From Circinella umbellata (Eukaryota > Mucoromycota > Mucoromycetes > Mucorales > Lichtheimiaceae), in assembly GCA_025093555.1 (NCBI GenBank), contig JAIWNF010000100.1:34093-98092 (forward strand): a DNA stretch of 64,000 nucleotides, in the 5' to 3' direction. Below are positions 49,269 to 60,985 of the stretch, one piece after another (position 1 is the stretch's first letter; each line of letters starts with the position of its first letter). The notes beneath the pieces are model-generated. The model did not search any database, was not told where the DNA came from, and saw only the letters and a program-made list of their open reading frames with translations. A program made the translations under genes and the position numbers.

Positions 49269-50444
49269 CTACTTGCTATAGTCATATACACCTTTACCAC
49301 TCTTTCTACCCAATGAACCTTGTTCAACAAGGCTGTTAAGAGTCTTGGAGGGTGTTACTAAAGCTTCTTCAATCTTTCCTTCCTTTGCCCAACCATCAAT
49401 AATAAATTTCATAGTATCTAAACCAACAAACTATTGTTTTTTTTCTTATTAGTATTTTTTTTTCTTTTTACATCAAAAATATTTCTTTTGTATCAAACCC
49501 CAATAATAATAATAATAATCAGCTTACATCAGCAAGTTCCAATGGACCCATTGGCATACCAGCACCTAATTTCATAGCAACATCAATATCCTTTGCCTTG
49601 GCATCACCGCGATCCAAAACACGGAAAGCTTCCATCATATAAGGAACCAATAATCGGTTAACAATGAAACTATTATTATTCCAAAGAAATCCGCTATTAA
49701 TATATTGAAAATCCTTATATTTTTTTTACACTCTTTGTTACTGTTCAAAATATAAATATCAAAAAAAACTTACCCAGGTGTATCCTTGCATTCAACAGGT
49801 GTCTTTCCAGTATTCTTTGCAAATGTAGCCAAAGAATCATATACTTCATCCTTAAGTACTTCTGTACGAACAACTTCAACCAATTTCATAGCAGGTACAG
49901 GGTTAAAGAAATGTAAACCACCAAAACGTTCTCGTCTAGCAGCGGATGTAGCTTCAGCAATGGATGTGATAGGTAAAGATGAAGTGTTGGAAGTGAAGAT
50001 GGTATCTGCAGGAGCAGCTTGATCCAGTGCTTTGAAAAGAGCTTGTTTAACATCAATATTTTCAACAATAGCTTCAACAACAAGATCTGAACCAGCAACA
50101 GCGGCAGGACCGTCAGTAGAAACAGCAATATTTGATAAAGCTTTATCAATAAAAGCTTGTTGTTCAGCAGCATTTTCCTCACCAAACTTCTTTTTAGCAA
50201 CACGTTTGATAGATTTAGTAATAATAGCCTGACCATTCTTTAAAGCGGCATCGGTGGTATCAACCATGGTTACTTTATAATTGGCTTGAGCAGCAACCTG
50301 AACAATGCCAGAACCCATGAGACCAGCACCAATGACGGTAACACTGTTAATGTCTTTAAGATGACGTGCACTGCTTGAAAAAGCTGCTTTACGAATATAT
50401 GTTGAAATGGAGGTTCGCAATGTATTAGCAGTGGTGAACAACAT
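49269..50444 (-). CDS. Mitochondrial 3-hydroxyacyl-CoA (3-hydroxybutyryl-CoA) dehydrogenase
   Basis: Three exons: 50444-49774, 49669-49528 and 49430-49269, giving 324 residues. NAD-dependent oxidation of 3-hydroxyacyl-CoA to the 3-keto form in fatty-acid beta-oxidation. The N-terminal about 30 residues ([26 protein letters not shown]) look like a mitochondrial presequence. The Rossmann motif is [11 protein letters not shown]. Catalytic His lies in [18 protein letters not shown], with Glu in VVEAIVEN and Asn in FTSNTSSLP. The C-terminal domain has [18 protein letters not shown] and [15 protein letters not shown]. Start chosen at the presequence rather than the much longer upstream-open frame. 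An upstream AG (49695-49694) would add eight residues in frame at the exon 2 start. Confidence 0.95.
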
Positions 50445-51488
50445 GGTTTCTTTTTTGTTTTCAGACAAGTGGAAAAGTAACGAAAAAAAAAGGTGTGTGG
50501 AAGAAAAAAGTAAATAAAAAGAGAAAAAGGTTGTGTGTGTGTGTGAGTATATACTGGGACAAAACAAATAATTGGTGATGAATGCTTTAGCGTTGTTTTT
50601 CACATGTTTCTCACACGGAAGAAGAACTTTTATTCGCTTCTTTGGATACTTTTCTTTTGTACAACTTGACATATATAATGCCTACTTGATGGAAAAACAA
50701 TCTCGCGATCCCATAAAGTGAACTTAATTTTTCATGTTTGTCCTGATTTGATGACTGATGACCTATATAGCAAACTACTACAACGGATATTCGCGGAAAG
50801 GGCAATAAAAAATACCTTCAAATCAGTAAGTTAGTTATAGGAGCATGATGTATGTTCATTTTAATACATAACATCTGAGTGTTCAGGCACTAGGTATTGC
50901 AAAAGGACCTAATGAATAAATTAAGTCCATTAATTCATAAATGAAAAGAAAACATTATGAGGGGCAACTAATACCCACGAGAGCATATTAAGGACTTTTT
51001 GTCTTAATAACAAGTTTAATAATAGTGATAATACAGTCAACATTTTTTTGAGGGAAATGTTAATGGGTTTGCAACTCGCACTTTATCGAAGGTGAAACTG
51101 TGCTGTCATTTTTTTTTCAATGTAGTAAAATTATTACACTATGGGATTTAAATCACTTGATTTTACTGTATATCTAAAAAAATCTTTTAACACTGAGAAT
51201 CTTCACTTAAAATTTATTGCAAATGCTTCTCTTTTGTGACAACATGCTCAATTGGTGTTTTTTTAATTTGAATTTATTTAGTTTATAATACATAAAGTAC
51301 AAAACAGTAAAAACAAAGATGTCTCCTTGGAAACCCGAATAATCTTCAGGAAAAATATGCGTGAATTGAATCCTCCGTAAAAAAGTCTCGGATTTCAAAA
51401 AAGCAATAGTCACCAAAAATTGAAATTAAGTCCACATGCAATAAAAAAAAACGTCTAAGTCATTTTATATGTTTGAAAAACAAAAAGT
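50445..51488. other. Intergenic region between dehydrogenase and MULE relic
   Basis: 1.04 kb. The first part should contain the dehydrogenase promoter, with a GT repeat/CT-rich stretch (50520-50550). The rest is AT-rich and may include the end of the Mutator-like element. I could not find its terminal repeat. No gene. Confidence 0.45.
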
Positions 51489-53959
51489 TTAAAATCTATT
51501 TTGGTGATTTCTTTCTTGGGCTGATCTACTTTGCTCCCAGGTCTTCAATATTGACCATGAATTCTCAAGGGACTGAGATACTTGATTCAGATAACGAGCT
51601 ACAACAGACGAATAATTGTTTGCATCAACTCTCTGTGCTTGCTCAGATAATCTTTCGAATGCTTGATGAAATCTTGCTAAGCTTTCTTCAAATAATGCAT
51701 CTTGTGAAGGAGGTCTAATTTGACCTTCAGATGCTAACAATGGGAGGGGTGATGAATATTGTACTACAGGCAAGTTCACATTCTCAATCCTGTTAAGTAA
51801 GTACATATGCTTACACATTGCACCTCTCTGTACAAAATCAGGACAAGTACAAGTAATCATTGTATTATCATCAAGGAAAATCGTATATACTCTTTCAGGG
51901 TCAGTAAGTGACTTAATCTTAACATGATTTTCATCCTCCCAAACAATAAGATCAACTGCAACAACATCTGGAATATTTCCAGGAAACAGGGCGAAAATAA
52001 TATAATGGATAAGGAACAGCTTTATTTACTAAAAAAATTAAAATCTAAACTACCAAAAAAAAGACTTACTTGGAATCGCGTCTGCAGCATTACGGCGTGC
52101 TACTTCACTTTGATTGCTGATGTTTGCACGTATTCTAAGCCTTGTTTATACATGCTCTGCCATAATGTCATTTAGTACATTATCCCAAAGGATATATACT
52201 AATACATCTGCACGTTGTCCCTTGAGTTTTCCAAGGTAAGCTTCCTTGAGGGTACGGTGCCATGCTTCGACGTAGTTATTCGTGTTCATATGACCTTGAT
52301 ACTATTTATAATAGAATGTAAACTTTTGAGCACTACTTTTACACTACTTCAAAAACAATTTATATTACCTGACGCCAAGCATTGCACCATTTTTCTTTTT
52401 TGGGTAAATACTCTGCATCGAAATATGCTTGTAAAGCAGACATATCCCACTCCCCTTCATGTTCTATACAGAATATCTGTAACTCGTCATATGCCAGGTC
52501 AAAATCTTCTTCTGTTCCTGCTCGTAACATATCGTTCAACCTATTGAAGGCTTCATCTCGAATCATCTTCACTTCATGTGAAGATGTTGAGAGACCTGGA
52601 CGTACACATACTTTCTTTGCAATGTTTTTACGCCATGCCCTTTTAATATGCCAATGACAAATCAACACTTGCACAGACTCGCCATATGCTGAGCGGATCC
52701 CAGCTATCTCTGTATCAGAGTTGTCAACCATTATTGATTGTGGCTGAAATCTCATTTCTTCCTTAATCCACTTGAGCCAGAATTCTACTGGATATTGAGA
52801 ATCTGAATTCGTCAACATCCAGCAAAGTGGGGCACCTTTACCAGTTTCTTCGCAGCGAACAACAAGCGAGTAAAGATAACAGTAAGATCCTGCTCCATTA
52901 ACACAAGTATGATGGGTCGAATCAAGACAAACAGTTCTCCCATTGATAAAGAGCTCCTAAATAGAATGAATAGCATAGTCAACATATAGCTGGTATTATC
53001 ACTCTTCTGCATTTTTACATTTTTCTTACGTCAATTGCCAATCAGACATAAAAGCAAAGAAAAACATGCCCTCTTGGTAAGTAGACAGGATTTTTGATGT
53101 CTAATGACCATTGTGTTGTGCAATGCGATCACCCCAAAGACGAAGACTTTTATCAAATTGTGGGGACACTTGGGATCGCTTTTTCATAACCCTCGTCATA
53201 GCATAATATACCTCTTGATAGGTAATACGCAAAACAGGAGGTATGTTTGTAAAGTCCATACAAAGAATTTGACCTAAGCGATCTTTATCTAGGCGAATCA
53301 TACTCTTAATGTTTTCATGTCATATCCTTTTCTACTATCTCATGGATCGGGTCTTTGATTTCTCTCGATACTGGTGCAGATTGTCAATCCTCAACGCTGT
53401 TTGATCGGTGACCTTCGTGCCTCCAGTAATACTTGATGGAAACCATATCAGGAGCATTGTCTGTTGATCGAATAATAATTTCCGATGTGCAGCCAGACGC
53501 GAGACGACCTTTCCCAATCCTAGGCGGATTATTGGTTGGTGTACACCATCTTTGGCATACAAAGTGCTAAACGATAATTGTTATTATCATAATTCTATTA
53601 TTGCTTACTATATTGATATGGTAATTAATGGCAATTGGCCATAAATGAACAAAAGATACGGTTTCGGGACGACCTATTCTAACCACTCTAGTTTCATCTG
53701 TTTGTTGACGTGCTGGTGAAACAGGATGCTGATGAGGTCCATATTTTGAAATAAAAGCAGAATTTCTTTCTTTAGTGTAAACCCCACTAGTTTTATCAAT
53801 AAACTTGCATCCTACACGGGTTTCCTCATTGTTAATAAAGCTTTCATATTGGGAACGTAAAATCTCAAACCCAGCAGGGTGAGCAGCAGTAAATCGTGCA
53901 GGTTCAGAAGTAGCACGCTCATGTAAGAGACGGACAGCATTGTCAATCAAGTTGGACAT
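51489..53959 (-). pseudogene. Mutator-like (MULE) transposase with SWIM zinc finger, decayed
   Basis: Reading right to left: an N-terminal segment (MSNLIDNAVRLLHERATSEP..), a FAR1/WRKY-GCM1-like zone in several frames, then the MULE domain. Its marks are CLDSTHHTCVNGAGSYCYLYSLVVR, IMVDNSDTEIAGI, and LICHWHIKRAW, where the WH motif is typical of MULEs. NNYVEAWHRTLKEAYLGKLKG follows, and finally a SWIM finger CTCPDFVQRGAMCKH. Plausible introns remain (donor at 53614 region; acceptor before ELFINGRTV). The frame is broken by stops at 53396-53394 (TGA), 53044-53042 (TGA) and 52148-52146 (TAA), and by apparent small deletions near 53320 and 53105. A relic, not an active gene. Element ends not located. 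Confidence 0.8.
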
Positions 53960-54112
53960 CGTAAGATGATAGATTAATATAAATAAATATTATAATAAAA
54001 GAGCAAGGAGCAAGGAACGATATGTTTTCGCGACAGCCTTTTTTTTTCCCAGTCTCATTTTTTTCGAGATCCGAGACTTTTTTACGGAGGATTCAAGTTT
54101 CCCAATAGGCGT

Positions 54113-56215
54113 GTAAAAATTTCTGCCCCCTTTTTTTTTTCTTTTCCTGCTCTCTTTATTATAACCAAGCTTCACTTTCTTCGCGCTGCCTTTACTGCTT
54201 GTCCTTCTTGTACTGAACACCATAATAACCATGGTTCTTTTACAAGATAATACAGCGGTTGTGCCATACTGGTGGACGAAAAGTGAGGTTTATGATATAA
54301 AAAGACCACAGCCGTTTTTTTTTCTTCATCTTGTTTACTAATCTCCAACTTTTTTTATTATTTTTTATATAACAATCTCCATGGTCAACGATCACTTTTT
54401 GTGATCTGTTGACCTAACAACCACCAAGGTCCAACGGTTTCAAGGTTCCAGGAGTACCAGCTGCCGGTTTAAACTTCCAGGTGTACCTGACACCAGTTTA
54501 GACGTCCACGCGAGCTGTCAAGGCCTTACGTTGCATAATAATAAGCACAGGTAAGGTTATGCTATAGTAAAAATTTCTGCCCCTTTTTTTTTTCTTTTCC
54601 CGCTCTCTTTATTATAACCAAGCTTCACTTTCTTCGCGCTGCCTTTACTGCTTGTCCTTCTTGTACTGAACACCATAATAACCATGGTTCTTTTACAAGA
54701 TAATACAGCGGTTGTGCCATACTGGTGGACGAAAAGTGAGGTTTATGATATAAAAAGACCACAGCCGTTTTTTTTTCTTCATCTTGTTTACTAATCTCCA
54801 ACTTTTTTTATTATTTTTTATATAACAATCTCCATGGTCAACGATCACTTTTTGTGATCTGTTGACCTAACAACCACCAAGGTCCAACGGTTTCAAGGTT
54901 CCAGGAGTCCCAGCCGCCAGTTTAAACTTCCAGGAATACCAGCCGCTGGTTTAAACTTCCAGGTGTACCTGACACCAGTCTAGACTGCCACGCGAGCTGT
55001 CAAGGCCTTACGGTGCATAATAATAAGCACAGGTAAAGTTCCACTATAGTAATAATTTCTCCCCCCCCTTTTTTTTTCTTTTCCTGCTCCCTTTATTATA
55101 ATTATGCTTCACTTTCTTCGCGCTGCCTTTACTGCTTGTCCTTCTTGTACTGAACACCATAATAACCATGGTTCTTTTACAAGATAATACAGCGGTTGTG
55201 CCATACTGGTGGACGAAAAGTGAGGTTTATGATATAAAAAGACCACAGCCGTTTTTTTTTCTTCATCTTGTTTACTAATCTCCAACTTTTTTTATTATTT
55301 TTTATATAACAATCTCCATGGTCAACGATCACTTTTTGTGATCTGTTGACCTAACAACCACCAAGGTCCAACGGTTTCAAGGTTCCAGGAGTACCAGCCG
55401 CCAGTTTAAACTTCCAGGAATACCAGCCGCTGGTTTAGACGTCCACGCGAGCTGTCAAGGCCTTACGGTGCATAATAATAAGCACAGGTAAGGTTATGCT
55501 ATAGTAAAAATTTCTGCCCCCTTTTTTTTTTCTTTTCCCGCTCTCTTTATTATAACCAAGCTTCACTTTCTTCGCGCTGCCTTTACTGCTTGTCCTTCTT
55601 GTACTGAACACCATAATAACCATGGTTCTTTTACAAGATAATACAGCGGTTGTGCCATACTGGTGGACGAAAAGTGAGGTTTATGATATAAAAAGACCAC
55701 AGCCGTTTTTTTTTCTTCATCTTGTTTACTAATCTCCAACTTTTTTTATTATTTTTTATATAACAATCTCCATGGTCAACGATCACTTTTTGTGATCTGT
55801 TGACCTAACAACCACCAAGGTCCAACGGTTTCAAGGTTCCAGGAGTACCAGCCGCCAGTTTAAACTTCCAGGAATACCAGCCGCTGGTTTAAACTTCCAG
55901 GTGTACCTGACACCAGTTTAGACGTCCACGCGAGCTGTCAAGGCCTTGGGGTGCATAATAATAAGCACAGGTAATATTCCGCTCTGCTAAAAATTTTACC
56001 CCCCTCTTTTTTTTCCCACTCCCTTTATTATAACCAAGCTTTACTTCTTCGTGCTGCCTTTACTGCTTGCACTTGTTGTACTGAATACCATAATAGCCAT
56101 GGTTTTTTTACAAGATACTAAAGCGGTTGTGCCATACTGGTAGGTGAAAGGTGAAGTTTATAGTATAAAAACCACAGCCGTTTTTTTGTCATCATCTTGT
56201 TTACTAATCTGGAAC
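54113..56215 (+). repeat. Tandem array of about 4.5 promoter-like monomers (453-484 bp)
   Basis: The conserved anchor ACACCATAATAACCATGG recurs with its ATG at 54231, 54684, 55168 and 55622, plus a diverged last copy at 56099. Spacings are 453, 484, 454 and 477 bp. Each unit contains a T/C-rich tract, a GATATAAAAAGACC TATA-like box, CTCCATGGTCAACGATCACT.. and a GC-richer end with short sub-repeats of the form TTCCAGGNNTACCAGCCGCY. Units with two sub-repeats alternate with units with three, which explains the length alternation. The first four units are nearly identical; the last, next to ORF1, is diverged and truncated at about 56215. Confidence 0.9.
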
Positions 56216-56220
56216 TTTTC

Positions 56221-56285
56221 ATGTCTCTTTCCAACTTTCAATAGGAACCACCTCCTGAGGTGAGTCCAACCAGAACCACAGCCGC

Positions 56286-56319
<34 letters not shown>

Positions 56320-57948
56320 TCGCTAATAATACAACTACAACACCCCTGATGGAAATCAATTCCCCACCACCACCCAACCTTGCTACAACAACGTAATGAA
56401 AAATTATCAATTGAATCCAAAATAGGATTAATCACATTTGGGTATTTTTCTTTTTTAGCGCCTACACCGGCAACTAATGCATTTGTTGAACGAGGAACCT
56501 TGGTATTTGTCAATAATAATTGTAATGATTGGAAACCTTCTAATGGTACAAATCATTCCGTTCATATGCTCAAGTTACCAAAGGTCAACATATGACTAGC
56601 TTGAATACTATTTCAAAGATAGCTGCATTGTCAACGTGAACCAATTCAACAGACCGTACCGATTTTGAATCTTTATTTCAGATATTACGTCATGGTTCAG
56701 AAACGTTAAGCGTTATCTATGATGTTACTGGGGATAAAAGTGACCCACCATCATTTTAGAAACAAGCTCGCCAAGTCTTTCCCCAAGGTATCAGCCTTCG
56801 TATCACCACTCATTATGCCAATGGGCGTACATTGATAGAAATTAGCTGGAATTCTGAAGAAGCTTGTACTGAAGCTTATAAGAATCCTATTGTAGTTCCT
56901 GCTACCAACAAGTCATATTAAGCATACCATTCTTTGCCTCCAGATCACTAAGTTACCAGAGTTCGTTTGGAGAAACTACCAATTTTATCCAAACAAGAAC
57001 TTGAATCAGGCCTTCGTGCTAATTTGTCTCAATATAGTTGAATTCTGCAAATGGGATTATTTGAAGAGCCTAATGGTGGATGGTTTTATGGAAGAGGATT
57101 CGCAATCTTATGTAAATTGCCCTCTGATAAATTTTGAAGAACTATCTCACCGAATGGATTGGGGTTCTACCGAGGACGGAACTGTATATAGCTTTTATGC
57201 TACTTGGGCAGATATAGGGAAGTACTGCCATTATTGCCACGAAACGACCCATACAATGAATGACTGTCTGCTCCAGCCTGCTCGCTGATGTTTCAATTGC
57301 AATCAAAAGAATCATGTGGCGAAAGCATGCCCATACCCTGCAAACTCTCTCCGCCATAAGAAAGTCAAAAACAATTCAGGTCAGTCTTCGTTGGCTAAGA
57401 CTCCTACAGAGGCTCCGGAGGGTTCTTTTAAAACAAGGAATAATTCAGGCACTACTAACCTCACCCCTAAAATTAATGACTCCCCAACAAAAAATAAAAG
57501 AGGAGGAAAAAAGAATTCTGGTAAGGGAAAACAAAGATCTTTAATTCCGAAAACCTTGGTGTCACCTGGTAAGAGTGTTGAAGAATCTATAGGTTCTTCA
57601 TCTTCTAACACATCATCTAGTAAACATCAAGACCACCGGAGTGGGGAAAACGAGTCAACTCATGACCAAAATATTGTTAAAGCAACGGGCAAGAACGAAG
57701 CCAACAAACTAAACGATACCACAGCCTCAGATGCAGAGTCAGAAGATGTAGTATATTCTCCAGTTGATGATGATGATGATCCAGATTCTGATGCCTCTTG
57801 CATCAATGAAGACGAAGACATAAGAGAAGCAGAAAATGACGAAGGTTCTATACATCCCCCTCTTTCTTCTGATAACATTCTCACTCCTATTTCTTTAGGT
57901 ATAACAGCCCATTCAGGCGGCGTTTTAGGATCTCTATCCCCAGTATAA
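56221..57948 (+). pseudogene. LINE ORF1 (gag-like, CCHC knuckles), decayed
   Basis: Starts MSLSNFQ directly after the last monomer. It then has a Thr-coding ACA repeat (56283-56319) and a middle domain (LFQILRHGSETLSVIYDVTG.., VFPQGISLRITTHYANGRT..). Two zinc knuckles follow: CHYCHETTHTMNDC and CFNCNQKNHVAKAC. A Lys/Ser-rich then acidic tail (SPVDDDDDPDSD..) ends at TAA 57946-57948. In-frame stops at 56242 (TAG), 56347 (TGA), 56757 (TAG), 56919 and 56949 (TAA), 57039 (TGA) and 57286 (TGA), plus frameshifts near 56580, 56635 and 57140, make it a relic. The product in active elements binds the element RNA. Confidence 0.75.
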
Positions 57949-57994
57949 CGTACTGGTCTATTTCACTTTATATTATATTTTTTTTAAAAAGAAA

Positions 57995-58250
57995 ATGATA
58001 AAAGTTGCATCACTTAATTGTCGCCGTCTTGCTAAAGTTGGAAGCAATTTTGAAGAAAAACAAAAAAAAACAAAAAAATTATATACACTATTTACATACC
58101 ATGAATCATGATATTTTAGCACTACAAGACACCAAAATGCCAGATCAACAAATAGAAAAAATAATCACTAAACAATTTCAAGCCAATTCTTGTCACTGGT
58201 CTACACACTGTGGTATTGTTTCTATGTGTTCTGTTGTATTATAAGAACAT
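57995..58250 (+). pseudogene. LINE ORF2 start (AP-endonuclease domain), truncated and frameshifted
   Basis: Begins MIKVASLNCRRLAKVGSNFEE. A frameshift in the A-rich tract at about 58045-58080 moves the reading to MNHDILALQDTKMPDQQIEK.. and ..HWSTHCGIVSM. Blocks SLNCR and LALQD correspond to the first endonuclease motifs of L1/Tx1-type LINEs. The ORF stops at 58244; the catalytic rest and reverse transcriptase are not in this window. Confidence 0.6.
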
Positions 58251-58739
58251 TATCTCTTTATCCCAGATGAAATAAGAAATCATATTTAAAATATTTAAAA
58301 TACAGACGTGAACAGAACTCAATTCTAAAAAGGAAACTGAGTAAAATCGCATAACGATGTCCTGCGCCTCGTCAACTTAAATTAAAGAATAAAAGAGAGT
58401 ATCATGGCTAAGCCCAATATACTTCAGAACAGTAGCTATAGTAACCTTCTCAATATTAATGACTAATATCAAGTACCCGACTTTACTATCAATCACCCAC
58501 ATCATTCTATTAACTAAGCCCCATAACTCATAGAATAGAAATCATATAAATACGGGTTGTAAATATTATTTTAAAGAAATAACTTTATTCTAGTTTCAAA
58601 ATTATTATTAAAGATATATAACAAAGTCTCAAAGGATTTATACCTTGTCTGTTTTTATTTCCTACTTTTATTAAAATAACCAAATATCACATTTTTTTCC
58701 TTTGAATACTCCTATTATATTATTTTAACTTACCTTATC
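58251..58739. other. Presumed 5' LTR/leader of the Ty3/gypsy element
   Basis: 489 bp without ORF between the LINE fragment and gag. It contains CATATAAATACGGG (TATA-like, 58543-58556) and AT-rich sequence up to the gag ATG, consistent with an LTR and leader. I could not fix LTR ends or a primer-binding site because the partner LTR lies outside the window. Confidence 0.4.
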
Positions 58740-60437
58740 ATGTCCCAACAAACAAACTCTTCCAAGATCCAACAAGATCGTACTCCTCTTGTCGACTATC
58801 AGGATGAAAGCGACTATAGCTCCAACGTCGAAGAGTATGAAGACTTAATCCGGTCAAGTAATGAAGGTACACCGATGGACGAGGATAAAGAAGAACAAGA
58901 AGTGGTAAACCATGGCTCTCACCGTGAAGAAAAATCCACCTCCACTGTTCGTTCCCCTGGTTCTCTCTTTTCTGATTACGCTGATCTAAAAGCTGTGATG
59001 GAAAACATAATCCATCATTATAAGGTAAAGCTCGACAGGTTGTTAGTACAATACAATCGTGCGCTTCCCTCCGCTGGTAGTGAAATGCTCCAGTCGCGAC
59101 AAGCTGATATAATAAAAACCCAAAAAACTCTATTCCAATTCCGTGCCGCTTATAAACAAGAATACGTTGATGGTCAAGACCAAGGCAATACCATGGCAAG
59201 ATCCACTGATCGTATGACGGCTAAGGACGTTCCTCTGTTCCAAGTAGTTGGTTCACTTATTAAAAATAATAAAAAAGATGTCTTCGAATCAGTTGACCAT
59301 TTTTTATTACAATTTAAGAAAGTCGTTGAGGCGAATACTGGTGGCAAAATAGATAAGCACTGGTCGAAGTAGCTCCCATTGGCTTTCCCTCACGAACATG
59401 ATCATTGGTATGAACAAAAGTTGGCTGGTCGTAACTATGGTTGGTCCAAAGTATGTAAAATTATCAAAAGAAGGTTCCAATCAAGTGATTTGAAAATGTC
59501 CAAAGCTACCGAGGCATACACCATGACAATGAATAAGGGTGAAACCGTAGCTGATTATGGTACTCGTTTTTTGAACGTTTGCCGTGATGGTGGTCTCAAA
59601 GATAATGAAGGTTTGGCGTTGCGTTTCTTGGGTTCTATGGACGAACACATTCAGGAGAACGTAAAGATCGCTTGGAGTGGTCGTTATGGTACAAGAATGC
59701 CGCGTACAGTTGAAGAAGTTCTACGTGTTGCTAATGCCGTATCTTTGAACAAAAGAAGTCGTCGTCAAGACGATAATGTTGGTTCGCCAAGTCAACGACG
59801 TCGTCACAACAACAATGGTGGTTCCCAAGGTTTTCAAGGTTCCAAGAAAAACTGGTGTCCTCACCACAAGAAATACGTGTCACATAAGCCTCAAGATTGT
59901 CATTTACATATTGAAAAGGTAAATGCGTCGTTGTCCTCCGTGGCTGAAAAACGATTTAAGAGAGGTGAATGTGTACATTGTGGGTCGAAATGGACCAAAG
60001 AACATCGTTGTGAAGAATACCGTAATGCTCAAAAGAAGAAGAGGGAAGAAAAACAAAACGTAAGTTTGAACGCGATTTCTACCTCTACCCCGAATAATTC
60101 CGATACTGCCAATCAATCAGAGCAGATGGAAATTAGCCATCCCGGTGATACAGTTTTGGAAGAACTATTAGCCGAAGAATATGATAAACTCGAGGCTTTT
60201 GCAGCTGGTAAGAACTTGAACAATACAAGTCTACAAAAATCAAATAAAATTAAAAAAGAAAAAGATTTAAATGATTCCTCGCAATCACTAATCAGATCTC
60301 CTATTTTAATACAGAATAAACGCTGTTTCGGCTTGGTCGACTCTGGTGCTGAAATTTCAGTTATAGATAGGAAACTCTGTATAAATAATAATTGGTCAAT
60401 AAATTATATTAATGGAAAAAATAAAATATGCTGGTAG
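58740..60437 (+). pseudogene. gypsy gag-protease, one in-frame stop and frameshift
   Basis: Starts MSQQTNSSKIQQDRTPL. The capsid-like retrotransposon gag region (ADYGTRFLNVCRDGGL.. LALRFLGSM) is followed by a basic stretch. Zinc knuckle: CVHCGSKWTKEHRC. The protease signature is CFGLVDSGAEISVIDRK (DSGA, about 60325-60375). The frame is interrupted by TAG at 59370-59372 and continues in the same frame. It shifts by one at the A-rich tract near 60410-60430, where the pol frame takes over. The TAG could be a lesion or, less likely, a programmed readthrough. Confidence 0.75.
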
Positions 60438-60985
60438 TGGTGATCAACGTGCTAGAATTGGTACTTGTGGCCCATTAAAAATTAGCTATAATAATCATAA
60501 ACCTATGTTTACTTTTGAAGTGATGGATTTGGAATGTGAAGAGATGATTATTGGAAAAGATTTGATGCCTCACATCGGTCTTGCCATAACTGGAATAGCG
60601 GTTAAATGGGATGATATGGGAAATAATTCTGTAAAAAATAATAATCCAATAGACCCTGATCAAGAACTAAATACTGATCATCCAGTGGGTACTCCAGATC
60701 AAAGAAATACTTTTTTTAAAGAAGTTCAACCTTTACTGGATCAAAATGCAAAAATTCCATTATCCTTATATTGTCCTCTTGAAGAATCAATAATTGAATT
60801 ACCAACATCAGAAGGTCTGCCTTCATTTCAAAGACAATATCCTCATCCATATCATTTAAGACCGGTTATCGATGAAACTGTTAAAAAATGGTTAGATGAT
60901 GGTGTTCTTGTAAGAGCACCTGTTAATACTACATGGAATAGTCCTCTTACTATAACTGATAAAAGAAACTCACAAGGAGAAGTTA
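60412..60985 (+). pseudogene. gypsy pol, protease end and N-terminal RT segment, cut by transposon
   Basis: Reads MEKIKYAGSGDQRARIG.. through a protease flap-like region (IIGKDLMPHIGLAITGIAV), a linker (HLRPVIDETVKKWLDDGVLV) and the RT start WNSPLTITDKRNSQGEV. The natural frame stops at the TTA target site (60983-60985) where the Harbinger-like element begins; the apparent extension to 61026 is transposon end sequence. It continues at 62806. Confidence 0.75.

Larger units (their letters stand above)
54113..58290 (+). mobile_element. LINE (non-LTR) retrotransposon with tandem 5' monomers, 3' part missing
   Basis: Ordered parts on the plus strand: tandem monomer array (54113-56215), decayed ORF1 (56221-57948) with CCHC knuckles, and the start of ORF2 (57995 to about 58250) with an AP-endonuclease-like N-terminus (KVASLNCRRLAKVGSNF, then DILALQDTKM). 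The sequence then runs into the 5' region of a Ty3/gypsy element. Most truncated LINEs lose the 5' end; here the 5' end with its promoter-like array is kept and the 3' end is absent. This suggests the gypsy element inserted into it and the rest lies beyond the window. The right boundary is approximate. Confidence 0.72.

Noticed and set aside
50445..50672. Upstream extension of the dehydrogenase ORF to 300 codons
   Set aside because: The extension is Phe/Ser-rich untranslated-looking sequence. The internal Met gives a good mitochondrial presequence.
54231..55731. 36-codon ORF repeated in each monomer (MVLLQDNTAVVPYWW..) and a minus-strand basic ORF
   Set aside because: The monomers are nearly identical, so repetition is no evidence of selection. 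The ORFs lie inside promoter-like repeats and match nothing.
59370..59372. TAG between two gag halves as programmed readthrough
   Set aside because: The copy has another frameshift and an insertion. A simple lesion is more likely, and no readthrough context was recognised.
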